Assembly: GCF_001183965.1 (NCBI RefSeq)
Contig: NZ_LFZV01000001.1
Coordinates: 569,287 to 633,286 of the forward strand
DNA from: Bacillus sp. FJAT-27916
GTDB taxonomy: Bacteria > Bacillota > Bacilli > Bacillales > Pradoshiaceae
Length of the DNA: 64,000 nt
Reading direction: 5' to 3'
Positions 52,890 through 61,818 of this stretch are shown here, in pieces (positions within the stretch are counted from its first letter, which is position 1; every line of letters begins with the position of its first letter). The notes beneath the pieces are model-generated. The model saw only the letters and a list, made by a program, of their open reading frames with translations. It made no database searches and had not been told where the DNA came from. The position numbers were made by a program, and so were the translations under genes.

Positions 52890-53656
52890 TCATCGTCTGT
52901 TTGTTTCGTGATAAGCTGGAGAAAGGCATCCCCAATCAGGTCGTTCGTTGCAATTATCTCATCAGCCCCGGCCCGTTGTGCATTTTGAATCTGAAAGGGT
53001 GTAAGAATCTCACAAATGCAATGGGGCGCAGGGGTTTGTCCCTTTAAGGCTAACAGGGAGGAAATGACACGCAAGTCAGAATCCTGTTCATTTTTTGATG
53101 GATCGGCAGTGATGATGACCATCATCGCCTTCCGGCTATTGGTGTTCAGCCAAACCTGCTCGGTCGTGCTATCCCCGCGAATAAAGAATACATTGCTATG
53201 AGGAAGAGGGTGCTCGACGGCTGACTCATCAACCACAACTAAAGGTGTGAGAGTTTGGGCTTCAAGTGTTTGTATCATTTTCTTTGTCCGTTCATTCCAC
53301 CCGACAAAAATAATATGGCTGTCGCCTTTATATACACCGGTTCCAAGATGAAAGGCTGTCTGCCGTTTGATGATATGAGACGACATCGAAGCGAAAAAGT
53401 AAGCAACAAACCCTCCACCGGCAAGAATCACAAAGAGAGCGATGAATTTGCCGGGGATGGTGGCCGGGACGATATCACCGTAGCCGACAGTTGACATCGT
53501 CTGCACCGCCCACCATATACCGCTTTTAATGGTATGGAAGGTTTCTGGTTCAATGATGTGCATGACCCATCCAAATACAATGGTTAAAGCGAGAACGGTA
53601 ATGAGCAGCCGTACGACTAAATGCAGCTTGCCGAAAATATTTTGGACAGAATTCAT
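52886..53656 (-). CDS. yugO: Potassium channel YugO (2-TM, RCK domain)
   Basis: 256 residues: TM1 (about 13-33), a pore helix with the canonical K+ filter MSTVGYGD (54-61), TM2 (about 70-92), and a C-terminal RCK/TrkA-N domain (110-250). In B. subtilis YugO is the 328-residue K+ channel responsible for electrical signalling in biofilms and is encoded after mstX; mstX is not seen here, and the protein is shorter. The start has AAAGGAGC 9 nt upstream. It lies only 22 bp downstream of the gerC stop with no terminator, so it is likely cotranscribed with the germination receptor operon. Confidence 0.92.
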   Translation of the reverse strand: MNSVQNIFGKLHLVVRLLITVLALTIVFGWVMHIIEPETFHTIKSGIWWAVQTMSTVGYGDIVPATIPGKFIALFVILAGGGFVAYFFASMSSHIIKRQTAFHLGTGVYKGDSHIIFVGWNERTKKMIQTLEAQTLTPLVVVDESAVEHPLPHSNVFFIRGDSTTEQVWLNTNSRKAMMVIITADPSKNEQDSDLRVISSLLALKGQTPAPHCICEILTPFQIQNAQRAGADEIIATNDLIGDAFLQLITKQTDDD

Positions 53657-53678
53657 TTCATTCAGCTCCTTTTACCCC

Positions 53679-54812
53679 TCAATACAGAACTCCTTTACTG
53701 ACGATGTCAATCTTCACTTTAGGAATAATCGTAATATCCTTGAAATCTTCATCCCAATTATAGCCTTTAAATTTTTCGGGATCTTGAATCATCATTTTAT
53801 GTCCCAAGCCCAATGCATCGCAATTCGCCTCTTGTAACGTTTTGGTTATCTCTTCGGCCTTTTTGGTCATGCTTTTTGAAATAAGCTTGGTAAGTTTTTT
53901 TCGTTCTTTATCAGTAAGCAGACCTTTTGTATATTCAGAAACGGACACCTTTAGTTTTAAGTCAACATGATAAATGGGTTTTCCTGACTCCCATTTTAAT
54001 GTGGTTTTTGCTTTTGATCTTCTGACCGCAATCGTAATTTTTTTGTTGATTGCTTTTGCAGACTTGCTGTCATTTATGGTGAATTGTGCTGTTTTACCTC
54101 CTTTATTCTTCATTAAAAGCAATAAGGAGGCAGGCGCATTCGTTAAATATTTTCCCGTATACTTCCGTTTGTTGAAAAGAACTACACCCTTTAATTTTAA
54201 ATTCTTATCCTTTCCTTTATCTACACTGAGGTACGGAAGAATCATATCCTGACCCGGGCAGAACATAATGGGCATTAAGGTGCCTATTGTTAACTTGGGA
54301 ATATGGGATTCCTTCTCTCCGCTGATAATTAAATCATTCAAAACTTCAGTTATTAGATTCCCTTGAATATATTCTCCATCCAGAAAATCGACTGCTTTAC
54401 CTTCCGTTACGATAATCTTCGTATTTATATTACTACGTGCTTCACGAAAGTATATATCAAGGAGTGGATAAAGATCCTTCTTAGCCAATTCCTCACCAAT
54501 GGCCAAGACCCGAAGTTTATTAGTTGAATAGGTGCCAGGAGTAATTCTATTCATCTCATCGCGTACCTGAAGCGGTGTTTCACCGGTAACTTGATAGGCA
54601 TTGTTGTATGGCTCTGTTTGACCGCCGCCGCCAACTGGCTTCATTGTTCGGATGATTGAGATGGAATGAATACCTTCCTTAGGTTTTTCCGCTATATCGT
54701 ATCCAACGCCGAAGGCTATGCTTTGCTTCTTTAGGAAGTTTTGATCCCAGCAGCCTGCTGTTAAACTCAAAAGGGAGCAAATGCATAATACTTTTACTAG
54801 CTTCAAGGACAT
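53679..54812 (-). CDS. Germination receptor C subunit (Ger(x)C lipoprotein)
   Basis: 377 residues. A lipoprotein signal peptide with lipobox LTAGCWDQ (Cys about 21) precedes the Ger(x)C domains (FGVGYDIAEKP, TPLQVRDEMNRITPG, STNKLRVLAIGEELA). The C subunit sits on the outer face of the spore inner membrane. Start is ATG 54812, with AGTAGG close upstream; GTG 54815 is also in frame. Third gene of the operon after gerA and gerB, 6 nt after gerB. Confidence 0.92.
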   Translation of the reverse strand: MSLKLVKVLCICSLLSLTAGCWDQNFLKKQSIAFGVGYDIAEKPKEGIHSISIIRTMKPVGGGGQTEPYNNAYQVTGETPLQVRDEMNRITPGTYSTNKLRVLAIGEELAKKDLYPLLDIYFREARSNINTKIIVTEGKAVDFLDGEYIQGNLITEVLNDLIISGEKESHIPKLTIGTLMPIMFCPGQDMILPYLSVDKGKDKNLKLKGVVLFNKRKYTGKYLTNAPASLLLLMKNKGGKTAQFTINDSKSAKAINKKITIAVRRSKAKTTLKWESGKPIYHVDLKLKVSVSEYTKGLLTDKERKKLTKLISKSMTKKAEEITKTLQEANCDALGLGHKMMIQDPEKFKGYNWDEDFKDITIIPKVKIDIVSKGVLY

Positions 54813-54818
54813 CACCTA

Positions 54819-55907
54819 CTATTGTTTGATTTTCCGTATTTTAGCAACGATTAAGAGCAGAGGGGTCGTGCCGAACATGAACAGGTACGTGACAGGAAGC
54901 ATCAATGACCCTGCTCGATGTACATTGAATTGGGATAAAGGGAAGCAGAGGCATGCGATAAAATTCAAGATGAAAAAGATCAGGAGAAGCCTCGACTCCT
55001 TTTTAGGATGAAAAGCTTGTATAAACCCTGTCAAACACATATGCATATGAACGACGAATGATGTTGCCGTTGGAATAAGCCAAAAGCACATAATCAATAA
55101 ATCTAATCTTTCAAGCACGCCGAACAAGGTTATCGACTTTAAAAGATGCAAGACTGGCAATACCACAATATCTAAGGGACGGCTTCCAAACAAGGCAAGG
55201 CTCGTTATAATGATAAAAACGTATATAAGGGATACAGTCAGTATGGAATAAAAGACAACCCTCCCCTTAGCCTTAAGGCTACCATCTACCTTAGGAAGGT
55301 AAAGTAAAATACAGTTGATTGCACTGTATATAGGGCCGATATGAAGGGCCCCCTTCATTATTTTGTGGAGAGGTACATCTCCAATCGGCAATAAATAAGT
55401 AAAATCCATATTTTCGATTCCAAAGCAAATGACAAAAACCAATATAAATATTAAAAGAAAAGCAATACAGCAAAATCTGGCGAAGGCAACCAATTTACCT
55501 GCTGCTATATAATAAGCAGGCAACAATAATAGTAGATAAGTGACGGGATAGGGTGTTATGGCTAATGTCCACTCTTTAGACAAATAGCCAAAATAGATGC
55601 AAATATATCCTGCAGATATAAATGAGTAAATGGATAAAAGGATGGATAGAATTTTTCCGGCCGTTTTCCCTAAGACAATTTCTGCAATTTGGTACAAGTT
55701 TTTGTCAGGGAAGTTTCTGTGAAGCGCAATGATGATAAGAGCAAGGAGCTGGAAGGCTACCAGCAGAATGACCCCAGATATCCATCCGTTATGTGATGCT
55801 TCATAACTGACATAAAATGGAATCGTAAATATGATGATGCCAATTAGGATTTGGATAATGACGAAGTATAGCTGAGTCAAAGATAGCGGCTTAGTCGTAG
55901 TAGACAT
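54819..55907 (-). CDS. Germination receptor B subunit (GerAB family)
   Basis: 362 residues, about 10 membrane helices, a member of the amino acid/polyamine-organocation transporter-like GerAB family that binds the germinant. Evidence: start LSLTQLYFVIIQILIGI, ALHRNFPDKNLYQIAEIVLGK and FWLIPTATSFVVHMHMC. ATG 55907 lies 9 nt after the gerA stop. Germinant specificity cannot be predicted from the sequence. Confidence 0.92.
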   Translation of the reverse strand: MSTTTKPLSLTQLYFVIIQILIGIIIFTIPFYVSYEASHNGWISGVILLVAFQLLALIIIALHRNFPDKNLYQIAEIVLGKTAGKILSILLSIYSFISAGYICIYFGYLSKEWTLAITPYPVTYLLLLLPAYYIAAGKLVAFARFCCIAFLLIFILVFVICFGIENMDFTYLLPIGDVPLHKIMKGALHIGPIYSAINCILLYLPKVDGSLKAKGRVVFYSILTVSLIYVFIIITSLALFGSRPLDIVVLPVLHLLKSITLFGVLERLDLLIMCFWLIPTATSFVVHMHMCLTGFIQAFHPKKESRLLLIFFILNFIACLCFPLSQFNVHRAGSLMLPVTYLFMFGTTPLLLIVAKIRKIKQ

Positions 55908-55916
55908 AGGAATCTA

Positions 55917-57359
55917 TTATCCCTCCTTTGTTTTAAATACTTTTGCGCCGATCTTTTTGATCTTTTTAGAAAACTTAAATGGAACCAGCGGAGCCAGATA
56001 AGGCTGACCGAATGAACTCAGTGAACAGAGATGGAAGACGATAAAGGTTAAGCCAAATGCTAATCCGACAAGACCAAACATGTTCGAAAGAAACAATAAA
56101 GGATAGATGAATAACCTTATGACAACTGCCATCTCCTGATTAGGCGTAACAAAAGAGGAAATACCGGTCAAGGCCAAGACAATTAGCATGGTATTGGATA
56201 CAAGATTCGCCTGCACAATGGCTGTACCAATCACTAACGCGCCGACTACACCAATTGTAGGTGAAACAGATTTAGGAAGTCTGATGGTGGCTTCATTAAG
56301 TAGTTCAAGTGTTATTTGCATAATTAACGCTTCAATTAGCGGGCTAAAGGGGATAATTTGCAGAGACCCTTTTACATTCGCAATAAGTGTTACAGGAATG
56401 ATTTCGGCATCAAATGCAACGACGCAAATATAAAAAGGTGCCAGCGTTATCGTCAATAACAAGCTAAATAAACGTAAGCATTGATGAAAAGACGCAATAT
56501 AAAAGCTGCTTTGAGCATCATCAGGCGCATGATAAAAGGCAAAAAAGCTTGCCGGCATGAGGTAGATCGTGCTCACTCCATCTATGAGGACTAGGATTGC
56601 ACCTGTTGAAAGATGCTCCGCAACGGTAACAGGACGTTCTGTATTTAGAACTTGCGGAAACGGTGAGCGTTTCTGATCTTGAAGTTGCTCCTTCAGTTGT
56701 CCGGTTATTACAGCTCCTTCAAACTTTAGATTCTTAATCCGTTCTTCAACCTTTTTCACTACTTCTGGGTCTACTTGATTTCCTAAGTAGCCAATGCCGA
56801 CCCTTTTTTGTATCTTATCTCCGATTACGAGGTCCTTCATGACAAATTGATCGGTTCGCAAATACTTTCGAATGAGACCAATATTGACCTCGTAGCTTTC
56901 GACAAATCCCTCATGTGTTCCGATAATGGATTGTTCAGAAGATGGTTCTGCCACACTTCTTGTGGCAAACTTTGCAGCGTCTATTGTATAAGCCGTTTGG
57001 CTGCCTTCTTTAAACAAAATCATATTTCCATTTATTAAATTGTTCTTGACGTCTTCCCATGTATAATAGGAGTTCAAGGCAGGAACAGGTAAATCAAGAG
57101 GAGATAATCCCTTGTCAGCAAGCAAGGGCTTGATGATAAATTCCTCAAGCAGCGACTTATCGCTAATGGTTTTTAAGTACACAGCACAATAGGAGACGTC
57201 AAATGCCGAAAACTTGCGGAATATAAGGTCACCCGTATTAGAGAAGAATTTCTTCAAGTAATTCTCATTGTCTTCAATATGGCCAGAAATTTGTCCTGAG
57301 ATCTGTTCTTCGAGTTTCTGGTTGGAATCTTTAGAGTCCGTTTTTTTCCTGAAATTCAT
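55917..57359 (-). CDS. Germination receptor A subunit (GerAA family)
   Basis: 480 residues: a soluble N-terminal domain (1-280, with SNTGDLIFRKFSAFDVSYCA and IIGTHEGFVESYEVNIGLIR), then five or so membrane helices (about 290-450) with EALIMQITLELLNEATIRLP and SNTMLIVLALTGISSF. GerA subunits oligomerise to form a cation channel in the spore inner membrane in recent models. First gene of the gerA-gerB-gerC operon; weak RBS GGTGA. Behind a sigma-G-type promoter. Confidence 0.93.
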   Translation of the reverse strand: MNFRKKTDSKDSNQKLEEQISGQISGHIEDNENYLKKFFSNTGDLIFRKFSAFDVSYCAVYLKTISDKSLLEEFIIKPLLADKGLSPLDLPVPALNSYYTWEDVKNNLINGNMILFKEGSQTAYTIDAAKFATRSVAEPSSEQSIIGTHEGFVESYEVNIGLIRKYLRTDQFVMKDLVIGDKIQKRVGIGYLGNQVDPEVVKKVEERIKNLKFEGAVITGQLKEQLQDQKRSPFPQVLNTERPVTVAEHLSTGAILVLIDGVSTIYLMPASFFAFYHAPDDAQSSFYIASFHQCLRLFSLLLTITLAPFYICVVAFDAEIIPVTLIANVKGSLQIIPFSPLIEALIMQITLELLNEATIRLPKSVSPTIGVVGALVIGTAIVQANLVSNTMLIVLALTGISSFVTPNQEMAVVIRLFIYPLLFLSNMFGLVGLAFGLTFIVFHLCSLSSFGQPYLAPLVPFKFSKKIKKIGAKVFKTKEG

Positions 57360-57391
57360 TTAAATCACCACTTATCGCCATTAATGGAGAT

Positions 57392-57421
57392 TAGTATTTG
57401 CCGCATAAAGAAAAATATACA
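57392..57421 (-). promoter_or_regulatory. Sigma-G-type (forespore) promoter of the ger operon
   Basis: On the minus strand TGTATA (57421-57416), 17 bp spacer, AATACTA (57398-57392). Compared with the sigma-G consensus TGAATA-N17-CATACTA there is one mismatch in each box. Transcription should start near 57384, 25 bp before gerA; forespore expression is expected for germinant receptors. Confidence 0.7.
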
Positions 57422-57469
57422 AGAAGAAACGAGCCAGCCATTTATCATGCGGCTGCCCCGTTTAGACAA

Positions 57470-58921
57470 TTATTTCGTATTCGGATATTCAATTTGCTTC
57501 CGCCATTTTTTCCGCTCCTGTTTGTCTAAATACCAGATGGCAATATAACGGAGAGAAAGAAATACAGATATGCCAACCCCTGATACGATGACAAAAAGTG
57601 CGATGTATTCATAGAAGCTCAGGGTACCAATGGTCTTGGTCCAATTAACATCCTTGTTAAGGCTATCAACCATTAGATTCATTCCGAATATTCCGGTAAT
57701 GACGGAATATAGGGTGAGAATTTGCAGCAAGGAGCTGCTTTGCTTCGAAGTGAAATTATCTTGGTATTGGTATAAGCTCTCTAATGTATTGCGGGTATCC
57801 TCGTACAGGAGTTCTACCCGGAACCGCTCTCGCAGCTTGACGAATATATCCCGTCCCTCTGAGTGTGTCGCCAATTCAAAGAAAAAATAATTGGAGGAGA
57901 AGGCATTGATGGCATGAATCAGCTTCTCTACCTTCTTCGTGTCCTGCTCAATGCGGATTTCTGAGTAATTATTTTCAAGCTTCAGCAAGACAATCTTATG
58001 GAAGAGGGTCAAGATCAATCCGTAGTAAAACTGGCCGTAAAAGCTGTTGGCAATCCTTGAAAATTCCCTTCCCGTTTGCTTTGTCAAAGTAAAGAAGCCG
58101 CTCGACTCAGGCAGGATATACGTATATGGCGCCCATCTCATATAGGCCTTTTCCTCGATAAAAGAATGAATAAATTCTTTGTTATGTGCACTGATATAAG
58201 GCTTGTCCTGAAAGAAGCCATCTAAATTGCCAAGTCGGTATACATCTTCTTCCGTAATGTCGCCTTCTAGACTAATCAATGCCTGTACATATAGACGATT
58301 ATCCTCGAAGAAAGGAAATGATTCAAAATAGGCACTCTTCTCGGATTTATAGCTCATATATTCTTTAATATCAGGGATAACACATTCAAATATATAATCT
58401 TGAACATGATCAAACGACTGCCCCTCACATATAACGCTGGTGAAGGAATTTTTCTCTTCCATCACCCTGAACTTTGCTCCGAAATCAAGGATTTGTGAAT
58501 AAGTAAGTTCATTCTTATTTAACAGATCTACTCGTACGTTCAAAATACCAATTTGGTAAGGACAAACAAATACGTCAACGGAGTGGATGACAAAATCTGC
58601 TGTATAGGAGGGGGCTTTAAAATGGCTTTTTAATCCAAGAGCCTTAGTGTAACGCTGAAAACCTTTCCCGTTTTCCTCTTTCGGAAATAAAATGCGGTTT
58701 GTAAAAGGTAAATAATAATTCTCTAAATCCTCATGATTAATTTCATATTGACCATAATAATCATCTTCTTTCTCCAGCTTATCAAGTCTGAACCATTCAT
58801 ACCCATTCTCTTTTAGTTTGTTGGCCGTATCATCCTCTTTTCCTTCCAAAATCGAGAATGGGAACAAAAACTGAAAAATGGCATGGTTCACGTTCTTTTC
58901 CGTTAACTCAATTTCTTCCAT
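57470..58921 (-). CDS. Divergent CorA-like (GMN-motif) membrane protein
   Basis: 483 residues. A long soluble N-terminal region (about 1-395) is followed by two C-terminal membrane helices, SSLLQILTLYSVITGIFGMN and FYEYIALFVIVSGVGISVF. The GMN triplet after the first helix is the selectivity-loop signature of CorA/MIT Mg2+ channels, and the layout (large cytoplasmic domain, two C-terminal helices, basic tail RKKWRKQ) fits that fold, but the N-terminal domain is not recognisably CorA and is longer than usual. It lies 110 bp upstream of gerA on the same strand, separated by the sigma-G-type promoter. Function unknown; ion transport is inference. Confidence 0.75.
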   Translation of the reverse strand: MEEIELTEKNVNHAIFQFLFPFSILEGKEDDTANKLKENGYEWFRLDKLEKEDDYYGQYEINHEDLENYYLPFTNRILFPKEENGKGFQRYTKALGLKSHFKAPSYTADFVIHSVDVFVCPYQIGILNVRVDLLNKNELTYSQILDFGAKFRVMEEKNSFTSVICEGQSFDHVQDYIFECVIPDIKEYMSYKSEKSAYFESFPFFEDNRLYVQALISLEGDITEEDVYRLGNLDGFFQDKPYISAHNKEFIHSFIEEKAYMRWAPYTYILPESSGFFTLTKQTGREFSRIANSFYGQFYYGLILTLFHKIVLLKLENNYSEIRIEQDTKKVEKLIHAINAFSSNYFFFELATHSEGRDIFVKLRERFRVELLYEDTRNTLESLYQYQDNFTSKQSSSLLQILTLYSVITGIFGMNLMVDSLNKDVNWTKTIGTLSFYEYIALFVIVSGVGISVFLSLRYIAIWYLDKQERKKWRKQIEYPNTK

Positions 58922-59040
58922 GTGAACATCGAACCCCTTTAAAGGAATAATCCTTATTAACTACCCGAAAAAGAAAGAGGGTTAACCAAAAGAATCAAAC
59001 ATTACAAATAAATGTAATATTTCGCTGCTTTAGAGAACTA

Positions 59041-59068
59041 AAAAGCTGCCGGTAATCCGGCAGCTTTT
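59041..59068 (-). terminator. Terminator of the Gly/Tyr/Pro-rich gene
   Basis: AAAAGCTGCCGG (59041-59052) with CCGGCAGCTTTT (59057-59068), perfect 12 bp, 4 nt loop, directly after the stop codon. Confidence 0.85.
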
Positions 59069-59072
59069 GTCG

Positions 59073-59420
59073 TCAATACGTTGTATATGAATCGCGCGGA
59101 GTTGGGGTTAACGGTGTACCAAACCCATAGCCAGGCGAGGCGAATGGACCGCCGAATTGACCAGCATATTGACCGGTCCAGCCTCCCAGCGGTAACCCAT
59201 AAAAATTACCGTATCCTCCGCCGTATGGGGTACCAGGCTGTAACGGCGGACGTGGAGGAGGGGGTGGGAACATTCCAGGATAGCCTCCGCCGAAGCCTCC
59301 ATAACCCCCATATCCTCCATAGTGTGGATGGTGTCCATATCCGTAAGAGCCATGCTGCTGTCCAAATCCAGATGGGAGATTTCCATATAATTGTGGTTGT
59401 GCTTGCATTCCATTTGGCAT
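59073..59420 (-). CDS. Gly/Tyr/Pro-rich low-complexity protein
   Basis: 115 residues without Cys and almost without charged residues. Segments: YGYGHHPHYGGYGGYGGFGG (about 26-45), a polyproline run MFPPPPPRPPLQPG (50-63), and repeated GxxGGPF/GYGFGTP. Such composition is typical of spore coat or exosporium-associated structural proteins, but I recognise no family. AAGGAGTG is 10 nt before ATG 59420. The strong terminator and isolated transcription unit argue that it is a real gene; other frames (59081..59440 and others) are shadows. Confidence 0.75.
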   Translation of the reverse strand: MPNGMQAQPQLYGNLPSGFGQQHGSYGYGHHPHYGGYGGYGGFGGGYPGMFPPPPPRPPLQPGTPYGGGYGNFYGLPLGGWTGQYAGQFGGPFASPGYGFGTPLTPTPRDSYTTY

Positions 59421-59545
59421 TCGTGTGTTTCACTCCTTAACTATCTCAGTCAAATGCAGTATATGCAGACTGCAGGAAGAAGGAGCTTAGCCTAAGGAAG
59501 ATAGGCGCTATTGAAGATAAAATGCTAGTCTTGTGCCTTCATCAT

Positions 59546-59582
59546 AAAAAAGAGGCCGACTCCGATTGTACGGCAGTCGGCC
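59546..59582 (-). terminator. Terminator of the penicillin-binding protein gene
   Basis: GGCCGACT (59554-59561) with AGTCGGCC (59575-59582) and a minus-strand T-run (A at 59546-59551). Confidence 0.8.
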
Positions 59583-59587
59583 AATTA

Positions 59588-61681
59588 TTATTGTCCACCC
59601 TTGAAATTGAAATATGCGTCATATACCTTTTGGGCAATCTTCTTGTTCATTTGGTTATCACTGGACTGATAAGCCCATGGAACAACTACGCTGATGGCAA
59701 TCTCAGGATTATCGTATGGAGCGTAAGAGACAAAGGTTAAGTTCCAGGTGTCCGGCTGTACTGTCCCCGGAACCCAATTAGGGCCGTCATAGAAGGCTTG
59801 GGCAGTACCGGTCTTTCCAGCAGGTTTATATGGCCTGTTTGCAAAGAAACTAGCGGCTGTCCCTCCAGTGTCTTGCGTCACCTGACGGAACCCCTCCTGA
59901 ACCCGTTTAATCCATTCATCCTTCATGGACAGCTTATTCAGTGATTTTGGTGCAATTTCTTTAAAGACAGGTCCAATTTCTCCTTTCTTCATGACTGGTT
60001 CATGCATTTTCTTCACGATATGCGGCTCCATTCGATAACCGCCATTGGCGATGGTGGAGACATATTGAGCGAGCTGCAAGGGTGTGTATGTGTCATATTG
60101 GCCGATGGAAAAGTCCATGAGTAACCCTGCATGCCTGATGCTTCCTTTATAGCCAATTTGCTCTCCGGGAAGATCTATGCCAGTTTGCTTCCCAAGGCCA
60201 AATTCGGCATAGCGATTACGCATGATATCAAAGGATTCGTCTGTCACATTCATCGTTTGCTCGGGGCGTGTATACTGAGTACCGCCGATGGCTATCGCTG
60301 TTTTGAACATATAGACGTTTGATGAACGTTTCAAGGCTGTCAAATCAGTGATAGGTCCCATATTGGTATACGATTTTTTTGCATTGGTATCTTTCAGCTT
60401 AATGGGGGCATCGTACTGAACGGTTCCAGGAGAGATAACGCCTTCCTGATAGCCAGTCAAGATGGTTGCCCCCTTGACAGATGAGCCCATCGCATAGGCA
60501 GTTGTGTAAGTCCCTTGGGCAAAATCGTTCATCACGTACTTCCGCTGCTCTTCATCATAGGAATAGCGCTTGCCAGCTAAGGCGAGTATTTCACCGGTAT
60601 TTGGATCCATGGCAACGACAAAGGCACGGTCCAAGAACTTGGTGTTGCCTGATCCTTTATTGGCTTTCAGCTCATTTTCAATGATGGTTTCAACTTTTTT
60701 CTGGAAGTTGATATCAATGGTCAGTGCAAGGTCTTTCCCGCGTTGGCCTTCAGTTAAGCTTTCCGTTCCAATAATATTCCCAGCCTTGTCTAGAGTAGTT
60801 TTAAATTTTCCCTTCTGACCATGGAGGATGTCTTCATAATAGAGCTCAAGATTAGATAAACCGATTCGTTCGTTCAGGCTATAGCCTCTGGAAGTATAGT
60901 ATTCGACCTTTTCCTTCGGCAGTCCGGTGTTGGCGGAGGATGTCCGACCTAAGATGGATTTAAGGGTTGAATCGAATGGATATTTCCGGTTCCAGTCAAC
61001 ATAGGTGTCTACTCCGGGCAGCTCATCCAGGTTTTCGCTGACAAGTGCCATTTCTTTATCTGTAACCCCTTTATTCTTCACAATCTCAGGGGTCAAGTAG
61101 GTGCCGCTGTTAAACTTACGGAAGATGGCTAAAGTCTTTAAGTCCTGTTTAGAGAAGGAGGCAAGCTCTTTCTCAGTGATGCGGTCGAGCTGTAATTTAT
61201 AGAGGTCCTTACTTTCTAATTCTCCATCACTTTCCTTTTGATATTCTGCTTTCGTAATCTTTTTCTTTGCTTCCTCTGGATGAAGCAAGATCCAGAAATC
61301 CTTCATATCTCGTTCCTTGACGGCTTTCATATCCTCGTCATTGATGGAAATGAACTTGGACAGCTTTTCAGCCACCTCAATCATTTCTGTTGTCTTGACT
61401 GTCTTACTTCGTGTATAGGTGATGGCATTAATGCCTTCATTATCGACAATCAGATGATAATTACGGTCATAAATAAGTCCGCGTGGCACCGGTTTATTAA
61501 CGGTAATGTCCTCTGTCTTTTCGACTTCTTTTTTATACGTATCGCCGTGGACAATTTGCAAAATGCCTAATCGTAGAATTAAAGCAGTAAATAAGAGAAA
61601 TACCGTGAAGAGAAGAATATTTGTTCTGAATGCGAGAGAAGGCTTTCTCTTTTTCTTCTTCCTCTTCCTAGGATTATTCAA
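59588..61681 (-). CDS. Class B penicillin-binding protein (PbpA/PbpH type)
   Basis: 697 residues: a Lys/Arg-rich cytoplasmic tail, one membrane helix (about 21-43), a dimerisation domain with PRGLIYDRNYHLIVDN (66-81), and a transpeptidase domain with active-site Ser400 (SSVK), SSN at 453-455 and KTG at 623-625. The nucleophile motif is GSSVKG rather than the usual PGSTFK. Size and sequence fit PbpA (PBP2a)/PbpH of B. subtilis, the transpeptidases of the elongasome that cross-link side-wall peptidoglycan. Monocistronic; no RBS problem noted. Confidence 0.93.
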   Translation of the reverse strand: MNNPRKRKKKKRKPSLAFRTNILLFTVFLLFTALILRLGILQIVHGDTYKKEVEKTEDITVNKPVPRGLIYDRNYHLIVDNEGINAITYTRSKTVKTTEMIEVAEKLSKFISINDEDMKAVKERDMKDFWILLHPEEAKKKITKAEYQKESDGELESKDLYKLQLDRITEKELASFSKQDLKTLAIFRKFNSGTYLTPEIVKNKGVTDKEMALVSENLDELPGVDTYVDWNRKYPFDSTLKSILGRTSSANTGLPKEKVEYYTSRGYSLNERIGLSNLELYYEDILHGQKGKFKTTLDKAGNIIGTESLTEGQRGKDLALTIDINFQKKVETIIENELKANKGSGNTKFLDRAFVVAMDPNTGEILALAGKRYSYDEEQRKYVMNDFAQGTYTTAYAMGSSVKGATILTGYQEGVISPGTVQYDAPIKLKDTNAKKSYTNMGPITDLTALKRSSNVYMFKTAIAIGGTQYTRPEQTMNVTDESFDIMRNRYAEFGLGKQTGIDLPGEQIGYKGSIRHAGLLMDFSIGQYDTYTPLQLAQYVSTIANGGYRMEPHIVKKMHEPVMKKGEIGPVFKEIAPKSLNKLSMKDEWIKRVQEGFRQVTQDTGGTAASFFANRPYKPAGKTGTAQAFYDGPNWVPGTVQPDTWNLTFVSYAPYDNPEIAISVVVPWAYQSSDNQMNKKIAQKVYDAYFNFKGGQ

Positions 61682-61818
61682 GTCAACGCCCCCTAAAGAT
61701 TTTAAAAATTGTCATCAATTCCAGTTTAAGGGATAATGAGTGATAATACCACAAAAAGAACATTTAGAAAGTAAAATAGCTCTTATAGAAGAAATCATAT
61801 AAGAATGGAGCGGATGAC

